Shown in pieces: positions 27,544-36,320 of a stretch of 64,000 nucleotides of DNA. The DNA lies in assembly GCF_022179185.1 (NCBI RefSeq), contig NZ_BPQJ01000003.1:152459-216458 (forward strand), written 5' to 3'. This DNA is from Methylobacterium frigidaeris (lineage in GTDB: Bacteria; Pseudomonadota; Alphaproteobacteria; Rhizobiales; Beijerinckiaceae). The notes under the pieces are model-generated. The model was given only the letters and a program-made list of their open reading frames with translations. It was not told where the DNA came from and ran no database searches. The translations under genes and the position numbers were made by a program. Positions within the stretch are counted from its first letter, which is position 1, and every line of letters begins with the position of its first letter.

Positions 27544-27930
27544 ATGGACCGGATCCAGATCCCCGCCACCAGCCGCTCGCCGCTGGTCGATTTCGACTTT
27601 CCCGCCGGGCGCCTGCTCCTGCGCGGCGAGTCCTACCCGGAAGACGCCGCCGCCTTCTATGGCCCGCTGCTCCAGGCCCTGCGCGCCTGCCTGGACGAGG
27701 AGGGCGGGCCGCTGATCGTCGACGTGGCCCTGTCGTACTTCAACTCGTCGAGCGCCAAGGCCTTGATGAACCTGTTCATGCCCCTCGAGGATGCCGCCGA
27801 GGAGGGCCGGGAGGTGACGATCCGCTGGCTCTACGCCCAGGGGGACGACACCATCGCGGAGGCCGGCGAGGATTTCGCGGCAGATTTCTCGCATGCCCGG
27901 TTCGAGATGGTGCAGGAGACGGCGGCATGA
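27544..27930 (+). CDS. siaC: SiaC-like phospho-switch protein (DUF1987)
   Basis: A 128-residue STAS-like protein. In Pseudomonas aeruginosa, unphosphorylated SiaC binds and activates the diguanylate cyclase SiaD; SiaB phosphorylates it at Thr68 and SiaA dephosphorylates it. The family motifs GESYPEDA and LSYFNSSSAKAL are clear. The first serine of NSSSAK is residue 68, so Ser68 probably takes the place of Thr68. Its stop overlaps the siaD start (ATGA), so the two are translationally coupled. Confidence 0.9.
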   Translation: MDRIQIPATSRSPLVDFDFPAGRLLLRGESYPEDAAAFYGPLLQALRACLDEEGGPLIVDVALSYFNSSSAKALMNLFMPLEDAAEEGREVTIRWLYAQGDDTIAEAGEDFAADFSHARFEMVQETAA

Positions 27931-28859
27931 CGACCAGGCCGGGCCCGGGGCGCATGGCGGGCGAGACGCCCCCGGAGCCCGATGCGAGAGAGAGAGAGGC
28001 GGACGAGCGGGACGCGGGCAAGAGGAGTGACGGCGGCAAGCGCGCCGGCCGACCGGCCAACGTCTTCAGCCTGTTCGACAACGAGGAGGCCGTCCTCGAC
28101 CGGACCGAGGTGATGCTGACCCAGCTCGCCGCGGTGGCGGACGGGGTGAAGGTGCTGGCCGAGGCCTATCGCCGGGGCTACCGCGAGCAGCGCCGGCTGG
28201 TGCGCCTGAGCGACCGGATGCAGGCCGACCTGCAGAAGGCCAACAAGCGCCTCGCCGAGCAGCAGCGCGACCTGCAATCCCTCAACCACGCCCTCTCGGA
28301 CGAGATCGAGACCAGCGCCCGCCTGGAGGCGGAGCTGCGCCGGCTCGCCGATACCGACCCCCTGACCGGGGCCCTCGCCCGCCGGCGCTTCCTGGAGGTC
28401 TGCGCCCGGGACTGGCCGCGCCGCCCCGGGCAGAATGCCTGCCTGCTGATGCTCGACCTCGACCGGTTCAAGCTCGTCAACGACAGCCACGGCCACGCCG
28501 CCGGGGATGCGGCGCTGATCGCCTTCGTCTCCGCCTGCCGCTCGGCCCTGCGCTCCCTCGATGCCGTCGGGCGGCTCGGGGGCGAGGAATTCGCGGTCCT
28601 GCTGGTCGAGACCGGACCCGAGGACGGGACGGCGATCGCCGAGCGCATCCGCGCCGCCGTCGCGGCGAATCCGGGCGCCACCGAGGCCGGGCCCATCGGC
28701 ATCACGGTCAGCATCGGCCTCGCGGCGGCCGCGCCGGAGGAGAGCCTGCAGGCGGCGATGCGCCGGGCCGACGCCGCGCTCTACGCAGCCAAGCATGGCG
28801 GCCGCAACCGGGTGGAGCGGGCGCCCTGTCCGGACACCGCGCCGGAGACCGCCCGTTGA
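27927..28859 (+). CDS. siaD: SiaD-like diguanylate cyclase
   Basis: A 310-residue cytosolic GGDEF enzyme that makes cyclic di-GMP. After a charged, disordered N-terminus (1-45) comes a helical stalk at about 48-140, the likely SiaC-binding and dimerisation part, followed by the GGDEF domain. The active-site motif is GGEEF (218-222), and the product-inhibition site RSLD (209-212) lies exactly five residues before it. The LDLDRFKLVND segment supplies the metal-binding aspartate. So the enzyme should be active and feedback inhibited. There are no membrane segments; input must come through SiaC. Confidence 0.92.
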   Translation: MTTRPGPGRMAGETPPEPDAREREADERDAGKRSDGGKRAGRPANVFSLFDNEEAVLDRTEVMLTQLAAVADGVKVLAEAYRRGYREQRRLVRLSDRMQADLQKANKRLAEQQRDLQSLNHALSDEIETSARLEAELRRLADTDPLTGALARRRFLEVCARDWPRRPGQNACLLMLDLDRFKLVNDSHGHAAGDAALIAFVSACRSALRSLDAVGRLGGEEFAVLLVETGPEDGTAIAERIRAAVAANPGATEAGPIGITVSIGLAAAAPEESLQAAMRRADAALYAAKHGGRNRVERAPCPDTAPETAR

Positions 28860-30532
28860 GCGGCGAGCCGCTGGCACAGGGCACGTCCCGCCGCGGCGGC
28901 TCCCTGCGGGGCGCCGGGCCGATGCGCCGGGGCGACGCGCTCGCCGATCTCGGCTTCACCGAGGTGCCGACGACGCAGGATGGCGGCGCCGACACGATGC
29001 GCCCGGGGGCGCTGCGCGGCGCTGCCCGCGGCCGCAACCTGGACGGGCTCGCCCATGCCCTGTTCCTGCGCCTCTCGCCGGTGATCGCGGCCGTGGTGCT
29101 CGCGACTCAGGTTGTGATCGCCTGGGTCAATTACGGCGATCAGATCCGGATCGAAGGCGTGCGGGCCCAGATGATGGCGGACATGACCGCCCGGGCCCTC
29201 GCCCGGCCGGGCTGGGCCACCGCCTATGATCCCCAGCTTCAGGCTCTCGCGCTCGATCCGGCCTTTCGCTACGCGGTTCTGCGCGACGCGTCCGGCAGCA
29301 TGGTCGGGCGGCTCGGCGAGGAGCCGCGGGGGCGCAACTTCGAGCGGATCCAGGTCTCGGCCGAGATCAATCCCGGCCCGGCGGACCAGCCCGCCGGCAG
29401 CCTGACCCTGGCCCTGTCGGCGGAGGGCCTGCGGGCCAATGCCGAGAAGCAGTTCGTGATGGTGCTGGGTGCCAGCCTGGCGCTGATCCTGGCTTTCGCG
29501 CTCGCCTTGCGGCTGGCGGTGGGGCGCCATGTCCTGGCGCCCCTGCGCCGGCTCCTGTCGGCCATGGGGCAGGTCGAGCATAAGGAGTGGGTCACGGTCG
29601 ACCTCGCCGGCCGCCATCGGCCGAGCCGCGAGATCGCCGACATCTCCGCCGCCTTCAACCGCATGGTCGAGGGCCTGAGGAGCGGCGACGAGGCCCGCCA
29701 CCTGCTGGCCGAGCTGGAGCGCACCCATGCGCGGCTCGCCGAGGCGAACGGCCTGGTGATGGAGAGCTTAGGGTATGCCCGCCGCATCCAGCAGGCGGTA
29801 CTGCCGGGGGCCAATGCCCTGCGCGAGGCCGGGCTCGAGGTCGCGGTGCTCTGGGAGCCGCTGCACGTCGTCGGCGGCGACTATTACTGGCTCGAGGAGA
29901 TCGACGGCCTCGGCATCGTGGTGGTGGCCGATTGCACCGGCCACGGCGTGCCCGGCGCCTTCCTGACCCTGATCGTCGCGACCGCTCTCGACCGGATCCT
30001 GCACGACCAGGGCTTGCGTCGTCCGGAGGCGATCCTGGCCGCCCTTGATGGCGTGGTGCGGGCGCGGCTGCGGCAGGACGCGGGGGCGTCCGGGGGAGCG
30101 CCGGACGGGTCGGATGACGGTCTCGATTGCGGGATCTGCGTCATCGACCGGGCGAGCGGCACGCTCGACTTCGCCGGCGCGGGCCTCGCCCTGACGATGC
30201 TGGTCGATGGGGAAATCACCCGGATCAAGGGCCGGCGCCACGGCCTCGGCTACCGGCGCACCGGGCGGGAGGAGGCGCTGGCCGGTACGACCGTCCGGCT
30301 CCGCGACGGCCAGACCTTCTTCCTGATGACGGACGGGGTCAGCGACCAGATGGGCGGGATGTCCCGGCGGCTCCTCGGCCATCGCGGTGTCGCCGAGATC
30401 CTGGGGAGGCACCGGGACCTGCCCCTCGCCGAGCAGGTGGCGGCCCTGGAGACGGCGCTCGCCGTCCATCGCGGAGCAGAACCTTGCCGGGACGACATGG
30501 CCCTGGTGGCGTTCCGGCCAACGATGGGATGA
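28856..30532 (+). CDS. siaA: SiaA-like membrane PP2C phosphatase
   Basis: A 558-residue inner-membrane protein with two membrane segments (about 70-92 and 200-222) around a periplasmic domain of about 105 residues, then HAMP (about 222-275), a linker helix and a SpoIIE/PP2C phosphatase domain. Metal-binding motifs are GGDYYW (340-345), ADCTGHGVPGA (358-368), MTDGVSDQM and RDDMAL near the end. It would dephosphorylate SiaC and so switch SiaD on in response to an outside signal. The TTG start overlaps the siaD stop (TTGA) and has GGAG 8 bases upstream; an ATG at 28922 is an alternative. Confidence 0.9.
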   Translation: MSGEPLAQGTSRRGGSLRGAGPMRRGDALADLGFTEVPTTQDGGADTMRPGALRGAARGRNLDGLAHALFLRLSPVIAAVVLATQVVIAWVNYGDQIRIEGVRAQMMADMTARALARPGWATAYDPQLQALALDPAFRYAVLRDASGSMVGRLGEEPRGRNFERIQVSAEINPGPADQPAGSLTLALSAEGLRANAEKQFVMVLGASLALILAFALALRLAVGRHVLAPLRRLLSAMGQVEHKEWVTVDLAGRHRPSREIADISAAFNRMVEGLRSGDEARHLLAELERTHARLAEANGLVMESLGYARRIQQAVLPGANALREAGLEVAVLWEPLHVVGGDYYWLEEIDGLGIVVVADCTGHGVPGAFLTLIVATALDRILHDQGLRRPEAILAALDGVVRARLRQDAGASGGAPDGSDDGLDCGICVIDRASGTLDFAGAGLALTMLVDGEITRIKGRRHGLGYRRTGREEALAGTTVRLRDGQTFFLMTDGVSDQMGGMSRRLLGHRGVAEILGRHRDLPLAEQVAALETALAVHRGAEPCRDDMALVAFRPTMG

Positions 30533-30581
30533 GCCAAGGCGGGGAGCCATCGAGGTCCCCGCCCGAATCACGCGTCGCCGA

Positions 30582-30878
30582 TCAGAACCGGCAGATCCGG
30601 CGCGGCCCGTACGGTGTCGGGCGGACGAAGCAGCGGCGGCCATAGACCCGCGGCGGACCGTAGAAGCGGCGACCGTATATCGGCCGGCAACGGCCGTAGG
30701 GCCCACGGGCGAAGCCGGGGCCGCAGCCCTGGGCGACCTGCGTCACGGGCGCCTCGGGGGCCAGCAGGCCGGTGAGGCCGGTGAGGCCGGGCCCGGCCGG
30801 GGCGGCGTTCGCGGGAGCAGCAGCGAGACCGCCGAACGCCAGGGCAGCGAGACCGACGATCTTCCAACGCATCAGCAT
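30582..30878 (-). CDS. Small secreted GCG-type protein
   Basis: A 98-residue exported protein. A signal peptide (MLMRWKIVGLAALAFGGLAA ... ANA) precedes GLTGLTGLLAPEAPV. The C-terminal Arg/Tyr/Gly-rich tail starts with GCGPGFARGPYGRCRP, and four cysteines lie in the last 50 residues. Short proteins with a GCGxGxxRGPxGxC core are common in Methylobacterium and Bradyrhizobium; their function is unknown. The start at 30878 has GGAGAA 9 bases upstream; an ATG two codons later is possible. It converges on siaA. Confidence 0.75.
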   Translation of the reverse strand: MLMRWKIVGLAALAFGGLAAAPANAAPAGPGLTGLTGLLAPEAPVTQVAQGCGPGFARGPYGRCRPIYGRRFYGPPRVYGRRCFVRPTPYGPRRICRF

Positions 30879-31142
30879 GGCGGATGGTTCTCCGTGTGGT
30901 CCTCGGACCTCAAGGGTCCTCGGAGCGGCCGGCACCGGGGCAGTACCGCGCCGAGCGGAGGCAACACGGCCGGCGCCGCTCGGTTCCCGTCTCGCCGTCG
31001 CGCCTCATGAAAAATGCCGTGCCGGCGCGTGTCGACAAGCCGCGGCCGTTCCTGTAAGGAGCCGGCAACTCACAACAGGACGCCGAAATCCTGACGCCGG
31101 AACCCATCCCGGGGCGCGGCGGCGACGGCAGGAGTTTGACCG

Positions 31143-31541
31143 ATGAACATCATCCAGCAGCTCGAGCAGGAGCAGATCGCTCAGCTCAACAAGACGATCC
31201 CCGACTTCGAGCCCGGCGACACGGTCATCGTGAACGTCAAGGTGAAGGAAGGTGAGCGCAGCCGCGTCCAGGCCTACGAGGGCGTCGTGATCGCCCGCTC
31301 GGGCGGCGGCATCAACGAGAGCTTCACCGTCCGCAAGATCTCCTACGGCGAGGGCGTCGAGCGCGTCTTCCCGATCTACTCGCCGAACATCGATTCGATC
31401 AAGGTGGTCCGCCGCGGCAAGGTGCGTCGCGCCAAGCTGTATTACCTGCGCGATCGCCGCGGCAAGTCGGCCCGCATCGCCGAGCGCGCCGAGCGCGGCG
31501 CCGAGAAGGGCAAGACCAAGAAGCCCGCCGCCGCCGAGTAA
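31143..31541 (+). CDS. rplS: 50S ribosomal protein L19
   Basis: A 132-residue ribosomal protein at the subunit interface. It shows the family sequence throughout: [20 protein letters not shown], then [39 protein letters not shown] and [21 protein letters not shown] lysine-rich C-terminal extension ([12 protein letters not shown]) is usual in alphaproteobacteria. AGGAG lies 8 bases before the ATG. It ends at a good terminator. rpsP, rimM and trmD, its usual neighbours, are not here. Confidence 0.98.
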   Translation: MNIIQQLEQEQIAQLNKTIPDFEPGDTVIVNVKVKEGERSRVQAYEGVVIARSGGGINESFTVRKISYGEGVERVFPIYSPNIDSIKVVRRGKVRRAKLYYLRDRRGKSARIAERAERGAEKGKTKKPAAAE

Positions 31542-31570
31542 GAGCCTTCGCCGTCATCGCGAAGCCGAAG

Positions 31571-31605
31571 AGGCCGCCTCCCCCACCGGGTCGAGGCGGC
31601 CTTTT
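31571..31605 (+). terminator. Terminator of rplS
   Basis: A perfect 10-base inverted repeat (AGGCCGCCTC and GAGGCGGCCT) with a 12-base loop and a short T run, 30 bases after the rplS stop. It also faces the end of the convergent glycosyltransferase gene. Confidence 0.85.
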
Positions 31606-31615
31606 CGCGTGTGAG

Positions 31616-32428
31616 CTACCCGGCTCCCAGGGCCCCGGGCCCGAACCCGGCCTTGCGCGCGAGGCCCGCCTCCTGCCGGAACTGCAGCTGCAGCCCGCCG
31701 ACCTTGAGCGCGCCGGAGCGGGTGAGCCGGGTCAGCGGCCCCAGCATCGACAAGAGGAAGCCGGCATCCGAGGCGTAGCGGCCGGCCAGGCGCCGGGGAT
31801 TGCTCGCGAGCCGCCAAGCCCATTCGAGGCCGGTGCGGCGCAGGAAGGCCGGCGAGCGGGTCTGCTTGCCGAGCGCGAACTCGAAGGCGGCGCCGCAGCA
31901 CAGGATCGAGGGCTCGACGAGGCCGGCGCGGCGCAGGCGCAAGGCCAGCATCTCGCTCTGCGGCGCACCGACGGCGATGAACACCATGTCGGGCGCGGCC
32001 TCCCGCACCCGGGCGATCACCTCGGCCACCGCCGCCGGGTCGTGGATGAAGCCGAAGGGCGGGCGCACCACGTCAAGGCGCCGGCTCGCCATCACGGAAG
32101 CCGCCTCTTCTGCCGTGATGTTGCCGATCACCAGGACCGAGCGGTCGCGCAAGCTGCGCCGGGCCGAGAGATGCTGCACCAGGTCGCTGCCCGTTGCCAC
32201 GGTCATGCGCCGGCGCAGGAAGCAGGTGTTCAGGAGATTGCTGTCGAGGGTGACGATCGAGGCCTGGCGGTAGCTCTCGCGGAATTCCGGCTCCCGTGCC
32301 AGGAGCCGCATATGCATCATGTTGAGGGTGAAGACCGTGGTGCGGCCCCTACCCAAGGCCGTCGCCAGGGCGTCGAAGCTCAGGCCCCGGACCACGCAGG
32401 TCGGGGCTTTGTCCGCTAAGGTCGGCAT
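31616..32428 (-). CDS. WecG/TagA/CpsF family glycosyltransferase
   Basis: A 270-residue GT26-family glycosyltransferase. Relatives add N-acetylmannosamine or its uronic acid to lipid-linked sugars at the inner membrane. Family landmarks are VFTLNMMHMRLLAREPEF, IVTLDSNLLN, RVREAAPDMVFIAVGAPQSE (the conserved GxPxQE region, here GAPQSE) and a C-terminal RRTGLEWAWRLASNPRRLAG. The start at MPTLADKAP is family-like. It is divergent from the amino-sugar operon and probably part of the same polysaccharide pathway. Confidence 0.9.
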   Translation of the reverse strand: MPTLADKAPTCVVRGLSFDALATALGRGRTTVFTLNMMHMRLLAREPEFRESYRQASIVTLDSNLLNTCFLRRRMTVATGSDLVQHLSARRSLRDRSVLVIGNITAEEAASVMASRRLDVVRPPFGFIHDPAAVAEVIARVREAAPDMVFIAVGAPQSEMLALRLRRAGLVEPSILCCGAAFEFALGKQTRSPAFLRRTGLEWAWRLASNPRRLAGRYASDAGFLLSMLGPLTRLTRSGALKVGGLQLQFRQEAGLARKAGFGPGALGAG

Positions 32429-32676
32429 GAGGGTGCTCCTTCGCGGACGAGTGTCGGAATCTGCCCCCTCCCCTGCCCAGAGCGGAAAACGGCGAGGCAC
32501 TGCTCCCCGCCGGATTGGTCGTGATCGTGGAGTTTACGTCCGAAGCGGTAGCAAGACCGGACCGTTCTGGCGTCGATCGGGGTGATTAGGGTGTAACGCG
32601 TACCCTCGCATTGGCACGATTACTTGGCCGCGCCGGCCGCCTAGCGTCCCAGCACAGTGATGTGACGGGGGACGGA
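32429..32676. other. Divergent promoter region of the sugar genes
   Basis: About 250 bases between the GT26 gene (minus) and the amino-sugar operon (plus). I see no gene. The GTAACGCGTACC area near 32600 could hold promoter elements, but nothing is clear enough to call. Confidence 0.4.
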
Positions 32677-33168
32677 ATGCCGGTCGTGAATGCGAGGATC
32701 GATGCCAGCGCCGAATTGGCCGATCCCGCCCTCGTCAACGTCTATGGCTGCACGGTCGGCCCGGGCACGCGGATCGAACCCTTCGTGGAGATCCAGCGCG
32801 GCGCCTCGGTCGGGGCGCGCTGCCGGATCGGTGCCAACGCCTTCCTGTGCGAGGGCGTGAGCCTGGAGGACGACGTCGCGATCGGTCCCGGCGTGATGTT
32901 CACCAACGACCGCCATCCCCGCGCCGTCACGGCGGCCGGCACCCTGATGGGGCCGGAGGACTGGACGCTTGAGGCGACCCGGGTCGGGGCCGGCGCGGTC
33001 ATCGGCGCCAATTCCACGATCTTGTGCGGCCTCTCGATCGGCGCGGGTGCCTGGATCGCACCCGGATCGGTCGTCACCCGCGACGTGCCGCCCGGCGCAT
33101 CCGTCGCCGGCGTGCCCGCCACCCCCTCTCACCCCTCTTCCCTGCTCAACCCCGCGGAGGCGTCATGA
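32677..33168 (+). CDS. Sugar O/N-acetyltransferase, left-handed beta-helix (WbpD-like)
   Basis: A 163-residue hexapeptide-repeat acyltransferase. It shows repeated turns such as YGCTVGPGTRIEPFVEIQRG, then ASVGARCRIGANAFLCEGVS, the conserved FTNDRHPRA loop and VGAGAVIGANSTILCGLSIG. It ends in the usual SVVTRDVPPGASVAGVPA. It closely fits the WbpD/WlbB group, which acetylates the 3-amino group of UDP-2-acetamido-3-amino-glucuronate. GGGGA lies just upstream of the ATG. It overlaps the next gene (ATGA), the dehydrogenase expected in the same pathway. Confidence 0.88.
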   Translation: MPVVNARIDASAELADPALVNVYGCTVGPGTRIEPFVEIQRGASVGARCRIGANAFLCEGVSLEDDVAIGPGVMFTNDRHPRAVTAAGTLMGPEDWTLEATRVGAGAVIGANSTILCGLSIGAGAWIAPGSVVTRDVPPGASVAGVPATPSHPSSLLNPAEAS

Positions 33169-34196
33169 TCGGGATCGGAGTCATCGGTTACGGCTATTTC
33201 GGGCCGAACATCGCCCGCTGCGTCGCGGAGGCGAACGGCACGACCCTGAAGGCGATCGCCGATCCGTCGCCAGCCGCGCAAGCACGCGCCGCCACCCGCC
33301 ATCCGGGGGTGACGATCGACGACAGCTGGCAGCGCATGCTGACCGATCCGGAGATCGACGCGGTCGCCATCGCGACGCCGACCCGGCTGCACTACGAGAT
33401 CGCGCTCGCCGCGCTCATGGCCGGCAAGCACGTGCTGGTCGAGAAGCCGATCACGCCGACCTCCCGCGAGGCGGCCCGCCTCGTCGCCGAGGCGGCCAAG
33501 CGCCGCCTCACGCTCATGGTCGATCACACCTTCGTGTATACCGGCGCGGTCCAGAAGATCCGCGAGCTGATCGATACCGGTGTCACCGGTGACCTGTTCT
33601 ACTATGACTCGACGCGGATCAACTTCGGCCTGTTCCAGGACGACGTGAACGTGATCTGGGATCTGGCGGTCCACGACCTCGCCATTCTGGACTACCTGCT
33701 GCCGGCGGAGACGCTGGCGATCTCGGCGACCGGCGCCGGCCACATCAAGGGCAGCCCGGAGAACCTCGCCCACATCACCCTCTATCTCGAGGGCGGGGTC
33801 ACCGCGCATCTGAATGTCAACTGGCTCGCCCCGGTGAAGATCCGCCGCACCCTGATCGGCGGCAGCCGCCGGATGATCGTCTTCGACGACATGGAGCCGA
33901 GCGAGAAGGTCAAGGTCTACGACCGCGGCGTCGAGTTCCACGACAAGCCCTCGCCGGAGGAGATCCGGCGCATCCTGCCGGCCTACCGCATGGGCGACGT
34001 CTGGACCCCGCACATCCCGGTGAAGGAGGCGCTCGTCACCGAGGTCGAGCACTTCGCCCGCTGCATCACCCAGGGCGAGACCCCGCTCACCTCCGGCGAG
34101 AGCGGGCTGCGCGTGGTGCGCCTGCTCGAGGCCGCCTCGCAGTCCCTGGCCCAGCGCGGCCATCCGATCGACCTGTCTCCCCTGAGGGCTGCCTGA
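33165..34196 (+). CDS. Gfo/Idh/MocA family sugar dehydrogenase (WbpB-like)
   Basis: A 343-residue NAD(P)-dependent oxidoreductase. The Rossmann segment is IGVIGYGYFGPNIARCVAE, and the conserved EKPIT occurs in GKHVLVEKPITPTSREA. DLAVHDLAILDYLL carries the HD motif. In the WbpB/WlbA reaction such an enzyme oxidises C3 of UDP-GlcNAcA before transamination. Its start overlaps the acetyltransferase stop and has GGAGG upstream. Its stop overlaps the aminotransferase start (TGATG). The substrate is inferred from context only. Confidence 0.88.
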   Translation: MIGIGVIGYGYFGPNIARCVAEANGTTLKAIADPSPAAQARAATRHPGVTIDDSWQRMLTDPEIDAVAIATPTRLHYEIALAALMAGKHVLVEKPITPTSREAARLVAEAAKRRLTLMVDHTFVYTGAVQKIRELIDTGVTGDLFYYDSTRINFGLFQDDVNVIWDLAVHDLAILDYLLPAETLAISATGAGHIKGSPENLAHITLYLEGGVTAHLNVNWLAPVKIRRTLIGGSRRMIVFDDMEPSEKVKVYDRGVEFHDKPSPEEIRRILPAYRMGDVWTPHIPVKEALVTEVEHFARCITQGETPLTSGESGLRVVRLLEAASQSLAQRGHPIDLSPLRAA

Positions 34197-35311
34197 TGAT
34201 CCCGCTTCTCGACCTCGAGGCCCAGTACCGGGCCGTGCAGGAGCCCCTGGAGGAGGCGGTGCTGGCGGTGCTCCGCAGCGGCGCCTACGTGCTCGGGCCC
34301 CAGGTCGCCGCCTTCGAGCGCGATTTCGCGGCCCATTGCGGGACCGCGGAGGCCGTGTCGGTGAGCACCGGCACCGCTGCCCTCCATCTCGGGCTGATCG
34401 CCGCCGGGGTGCGCCCCGGCGACGAGGTGATCACCGTCGGCATGACCTTCGTGGCCACCGTCGCGGCGATTCTCTATGCCGGCGCCAAGCCCGTCCTGGT
34501 GGACGTCGATCCCCAGACCTACACCATGGATCCGGCGGCGTTCGCGGCGGCGATCACGCCCCGCACCCGCGCCGTGGTGCCGGTCCACCTGCACGGGCGG
34601 CTCGCCGACATGGCGGCGATCGGTTCGATCGCCGAGCGTCACGGCATCACGGTGGTGGAGGATGCTGCCCAAGCCCACGGCGCCGAGCGGGGCGGACAGC
34701 GGGCCGGTGCCTTCGGGACGGTCGGCTGCTTCAGCTTCTACCCTGGCAAGAATCTCGGCGCTTGCGGCGAGGGCGGGGCGATCACCACCTCCGATCCCGA
34801 CATCGCCAGGACCCTGCGCTCACTGCGGGATTGGGGCCAGGAGGGACGCTACAACCACGTCCGCCCAGGCTTCAACTATCGCCTCGACACCGTGCAGGCG
34901 GCGGCTTTGGCCGTGAAGCTGCGCTACCTCGACGGCTGGACCGACGGGCGGCGGCGGGCGGCCGCGCGCTACGACGCGCTCTTGACCCAGGCCGGGCTCA
35001 AGGCCCCGAAGGCCGGCGGGCGCGACCACGTCTATCACGTCTACGCCGTGCGGGTGCCGGACCGGGACGCGGTGCGGGCCCGGATGCAGGAGGCGGGCGT
35101 TGCCACCGGCATCCACTACCCGAAGGCGGTGCATCATCAGCCGGCCTATGCCGACCGGGTGCGCCTCGGCACGCCCTGCCCGGTCTCGGAGGCGCTGGCC
35201 GGCGAGTGGCTGTCCCTGCCGCTCTTCCCCGAGATCACCGAGCGCCAGATCGCGACCGTCGTCGCGGCCCTCACCGACAGTCTGGGAGACGGTTATGCTG
35301 AAGCCGTGTGA
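34196..35311 (+). CDS. DegT/DnrJ/EryC1/StrS aminotransferase (WbpE-like)
   Basis: A 371-residue PLP enzyme that transaminates a nucleotide-linked keto sugar. Motifs are VSVSTGTAALHLGLIAAGVR, the VVEDAAQAHGAE segment and the PLP-lysine region CFSFYPGKNLGACGEGGAI. Position directly after the dehydrogenase suggests the WbpE role, adding the 3-amino group to the 3-keto sugar. Its last 17 bases overlap the epimerase gene in another frame. The operon has a second, different aminotransferase (36317), so two amino sugars or two amination steps are likely. Confidence 0.9.
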   Translation: MIPLLDLEAQYRAVQEPLEEAVLAVLRSGAYVLGPQVAAFERDFAAHCGTAEAVSVSTGTAALHLGLIAAGVRPGDEVITVGMTFVATVAAILYAGAKPVLVDVDPQTYTMDPAAFAAAITPRTRAVVPVHLHGRLADMAAIGSIAERHGITVVEDAAQAHGAERGGQRAGAFGTVGCFSFYPGKNLGACGEGGAITTSDPDIARTLRSLRDWGQEGRYNHVRPGFNYRLDTVQAAALAVKLRYLDGWTDGRRRAAARYDALLTQAGLKAPKAGGRDHVYHVYAVRVPDRDAVRARMQEAGVATGIHYPKAVHHQPAYADRVRLGTPCPVSEALAGEWLSLPLFPEITERQIATVVAALTDSLGDGYAEAV

Positions 35312-36320
35312 GCCCTCTCGCGAACTGGGCCGCGTCCTCGTCACCGGCGGTGCCGGCTTCGTCGGCTCCCACATCGTCGACCTCCTGGTCGCCCGCAGCT
35401 GCCGCGAGATCGTGGTGGTCGACAACCTGGTCCGGGGCCGGACCGAGAACCTGTCCGGCGCCATGGCCTCGGGCGCGGTCGAGCTCGTCATCGGCGACAT
35501 CCGCGACCGCGACCTGATGGCCGGGCTGGTGGCGGGCTGCGACACCGTCTTCCACCAGGCGGCGCTCCGCATCACCCACTGCGCCGCCGAGCCGCGCGAG
35601 GCGATCGAGGTGATGGTCGATGCCACCGCCTCCCTCGTCGAACTCTGCGTCGCGGAAGAGGTGGGCAAGGTAGTCTACGCCTCCTCGGCCTCGGTCTACG
35701 GCATGGCGACGACCTTCCCGACCCCGGAGACCGAGCCGCATTCCGGCAACCGCACGCTGTACGGCGCGGCCAAGAGCTTCGGCGAGGGCCTGCTGCGATC
35801 GTACAACGACATGAACGGACTCGACTACGTGGCATTGCGCTATTTCAACGTCTACGGCCCGCGCATGGACCTGCACGGGCGCTACACCGAAGTCCTGATC
35901 CGCTGGATGGAGCGGATCGCCAGGGGCGAGCCGCCGCTGATCTTCGGCGACGGCCTGCAGACCATGGACTTCATCGACGTGCGCGACGTCGCCCGGGCCA
36001 ACATCCTGGCGGCTCTCTCCTCGGCGAGCGACGTGGCGCTCAATATCGGGCGAGCCGAGGAGACCTCGCTCCTCGAACTAGCGCAACGCCTTGCCGCGGT
36101 GATGGGCCGGCCGGACCTGGTGCCGGTCCACGAGGCCGAGCGCAGCGTCAACCCGGTGCCCCGGCGGCTCGCCGATGTGCGCCTCGCCCGGGAGCTCACC
36201 GGCTTCCAGGCCGGAATCGGTCTCGACGAGGGCCTCGACGCCCTGGTCGCCTGGTGGCGGGCCAACCGCACACCGGCGTCGACCCCTCGCCCCGCCCCCG
36301 TGATGGAGCTCGCCTCGTGA
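35295..36320 (+). CDS. NAD-dependent nucleotide-sugar epimerase/dehydratase
   Basis: A 341-residue extended short-chain dehydrogenase. The cofactor motif is LVTGGAGFVGSHIVDLL; the catalytic serine is in YASSASVYGMA, and YGAAKSFGE gives YxxxK. YFNVYGPRMDLHG is the usual substrate-loop segment. It could be a UDP-sugar 4-epimerase or a 4,6-dehydratase; sequence alone does not decide. The ATG at 35295 has GGGAG 6 bases upstream, inside the end of the aminotransferase. Its stop overlaps the next start (GTGA). Confidence 0.9.
   Translation: MLKPCEPSRELGRVLVTGGAGFVGSHIVDLLVARSCREIVVVDNLVRGRTENLSGAMASGAVELVIGDIRDRDLMAGLVAGCDTVFHQAALRITHCAAEPREAIEVMVDATASLVELCVAEEVGKVVYASSASVYGMATTFPTPETEPHSGNRTLYGAAKSFGEGLLRSYNDMNGLDYVALRYFNVYGPRMDLHGRYTEVLIRWMERIARGEPPLIFGDGLQTMDFIDVRDVARANILAALSSASDVALNIGRAEETSLLELAQRLAAVMGRPDLVPVHEAERSVNPVPRRLADVRLARELTGFQAGIGLDEGLDALVAWWRANRTPASTPRPAPVMELAS

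Noticed and set aside
32615..32640. Sigma-54-like TTGGCACG sequence upstream of the acetyltransferase gene
   Set aside because: The -12 GC does not fall at the required 10-base spacing from the -24 GG.
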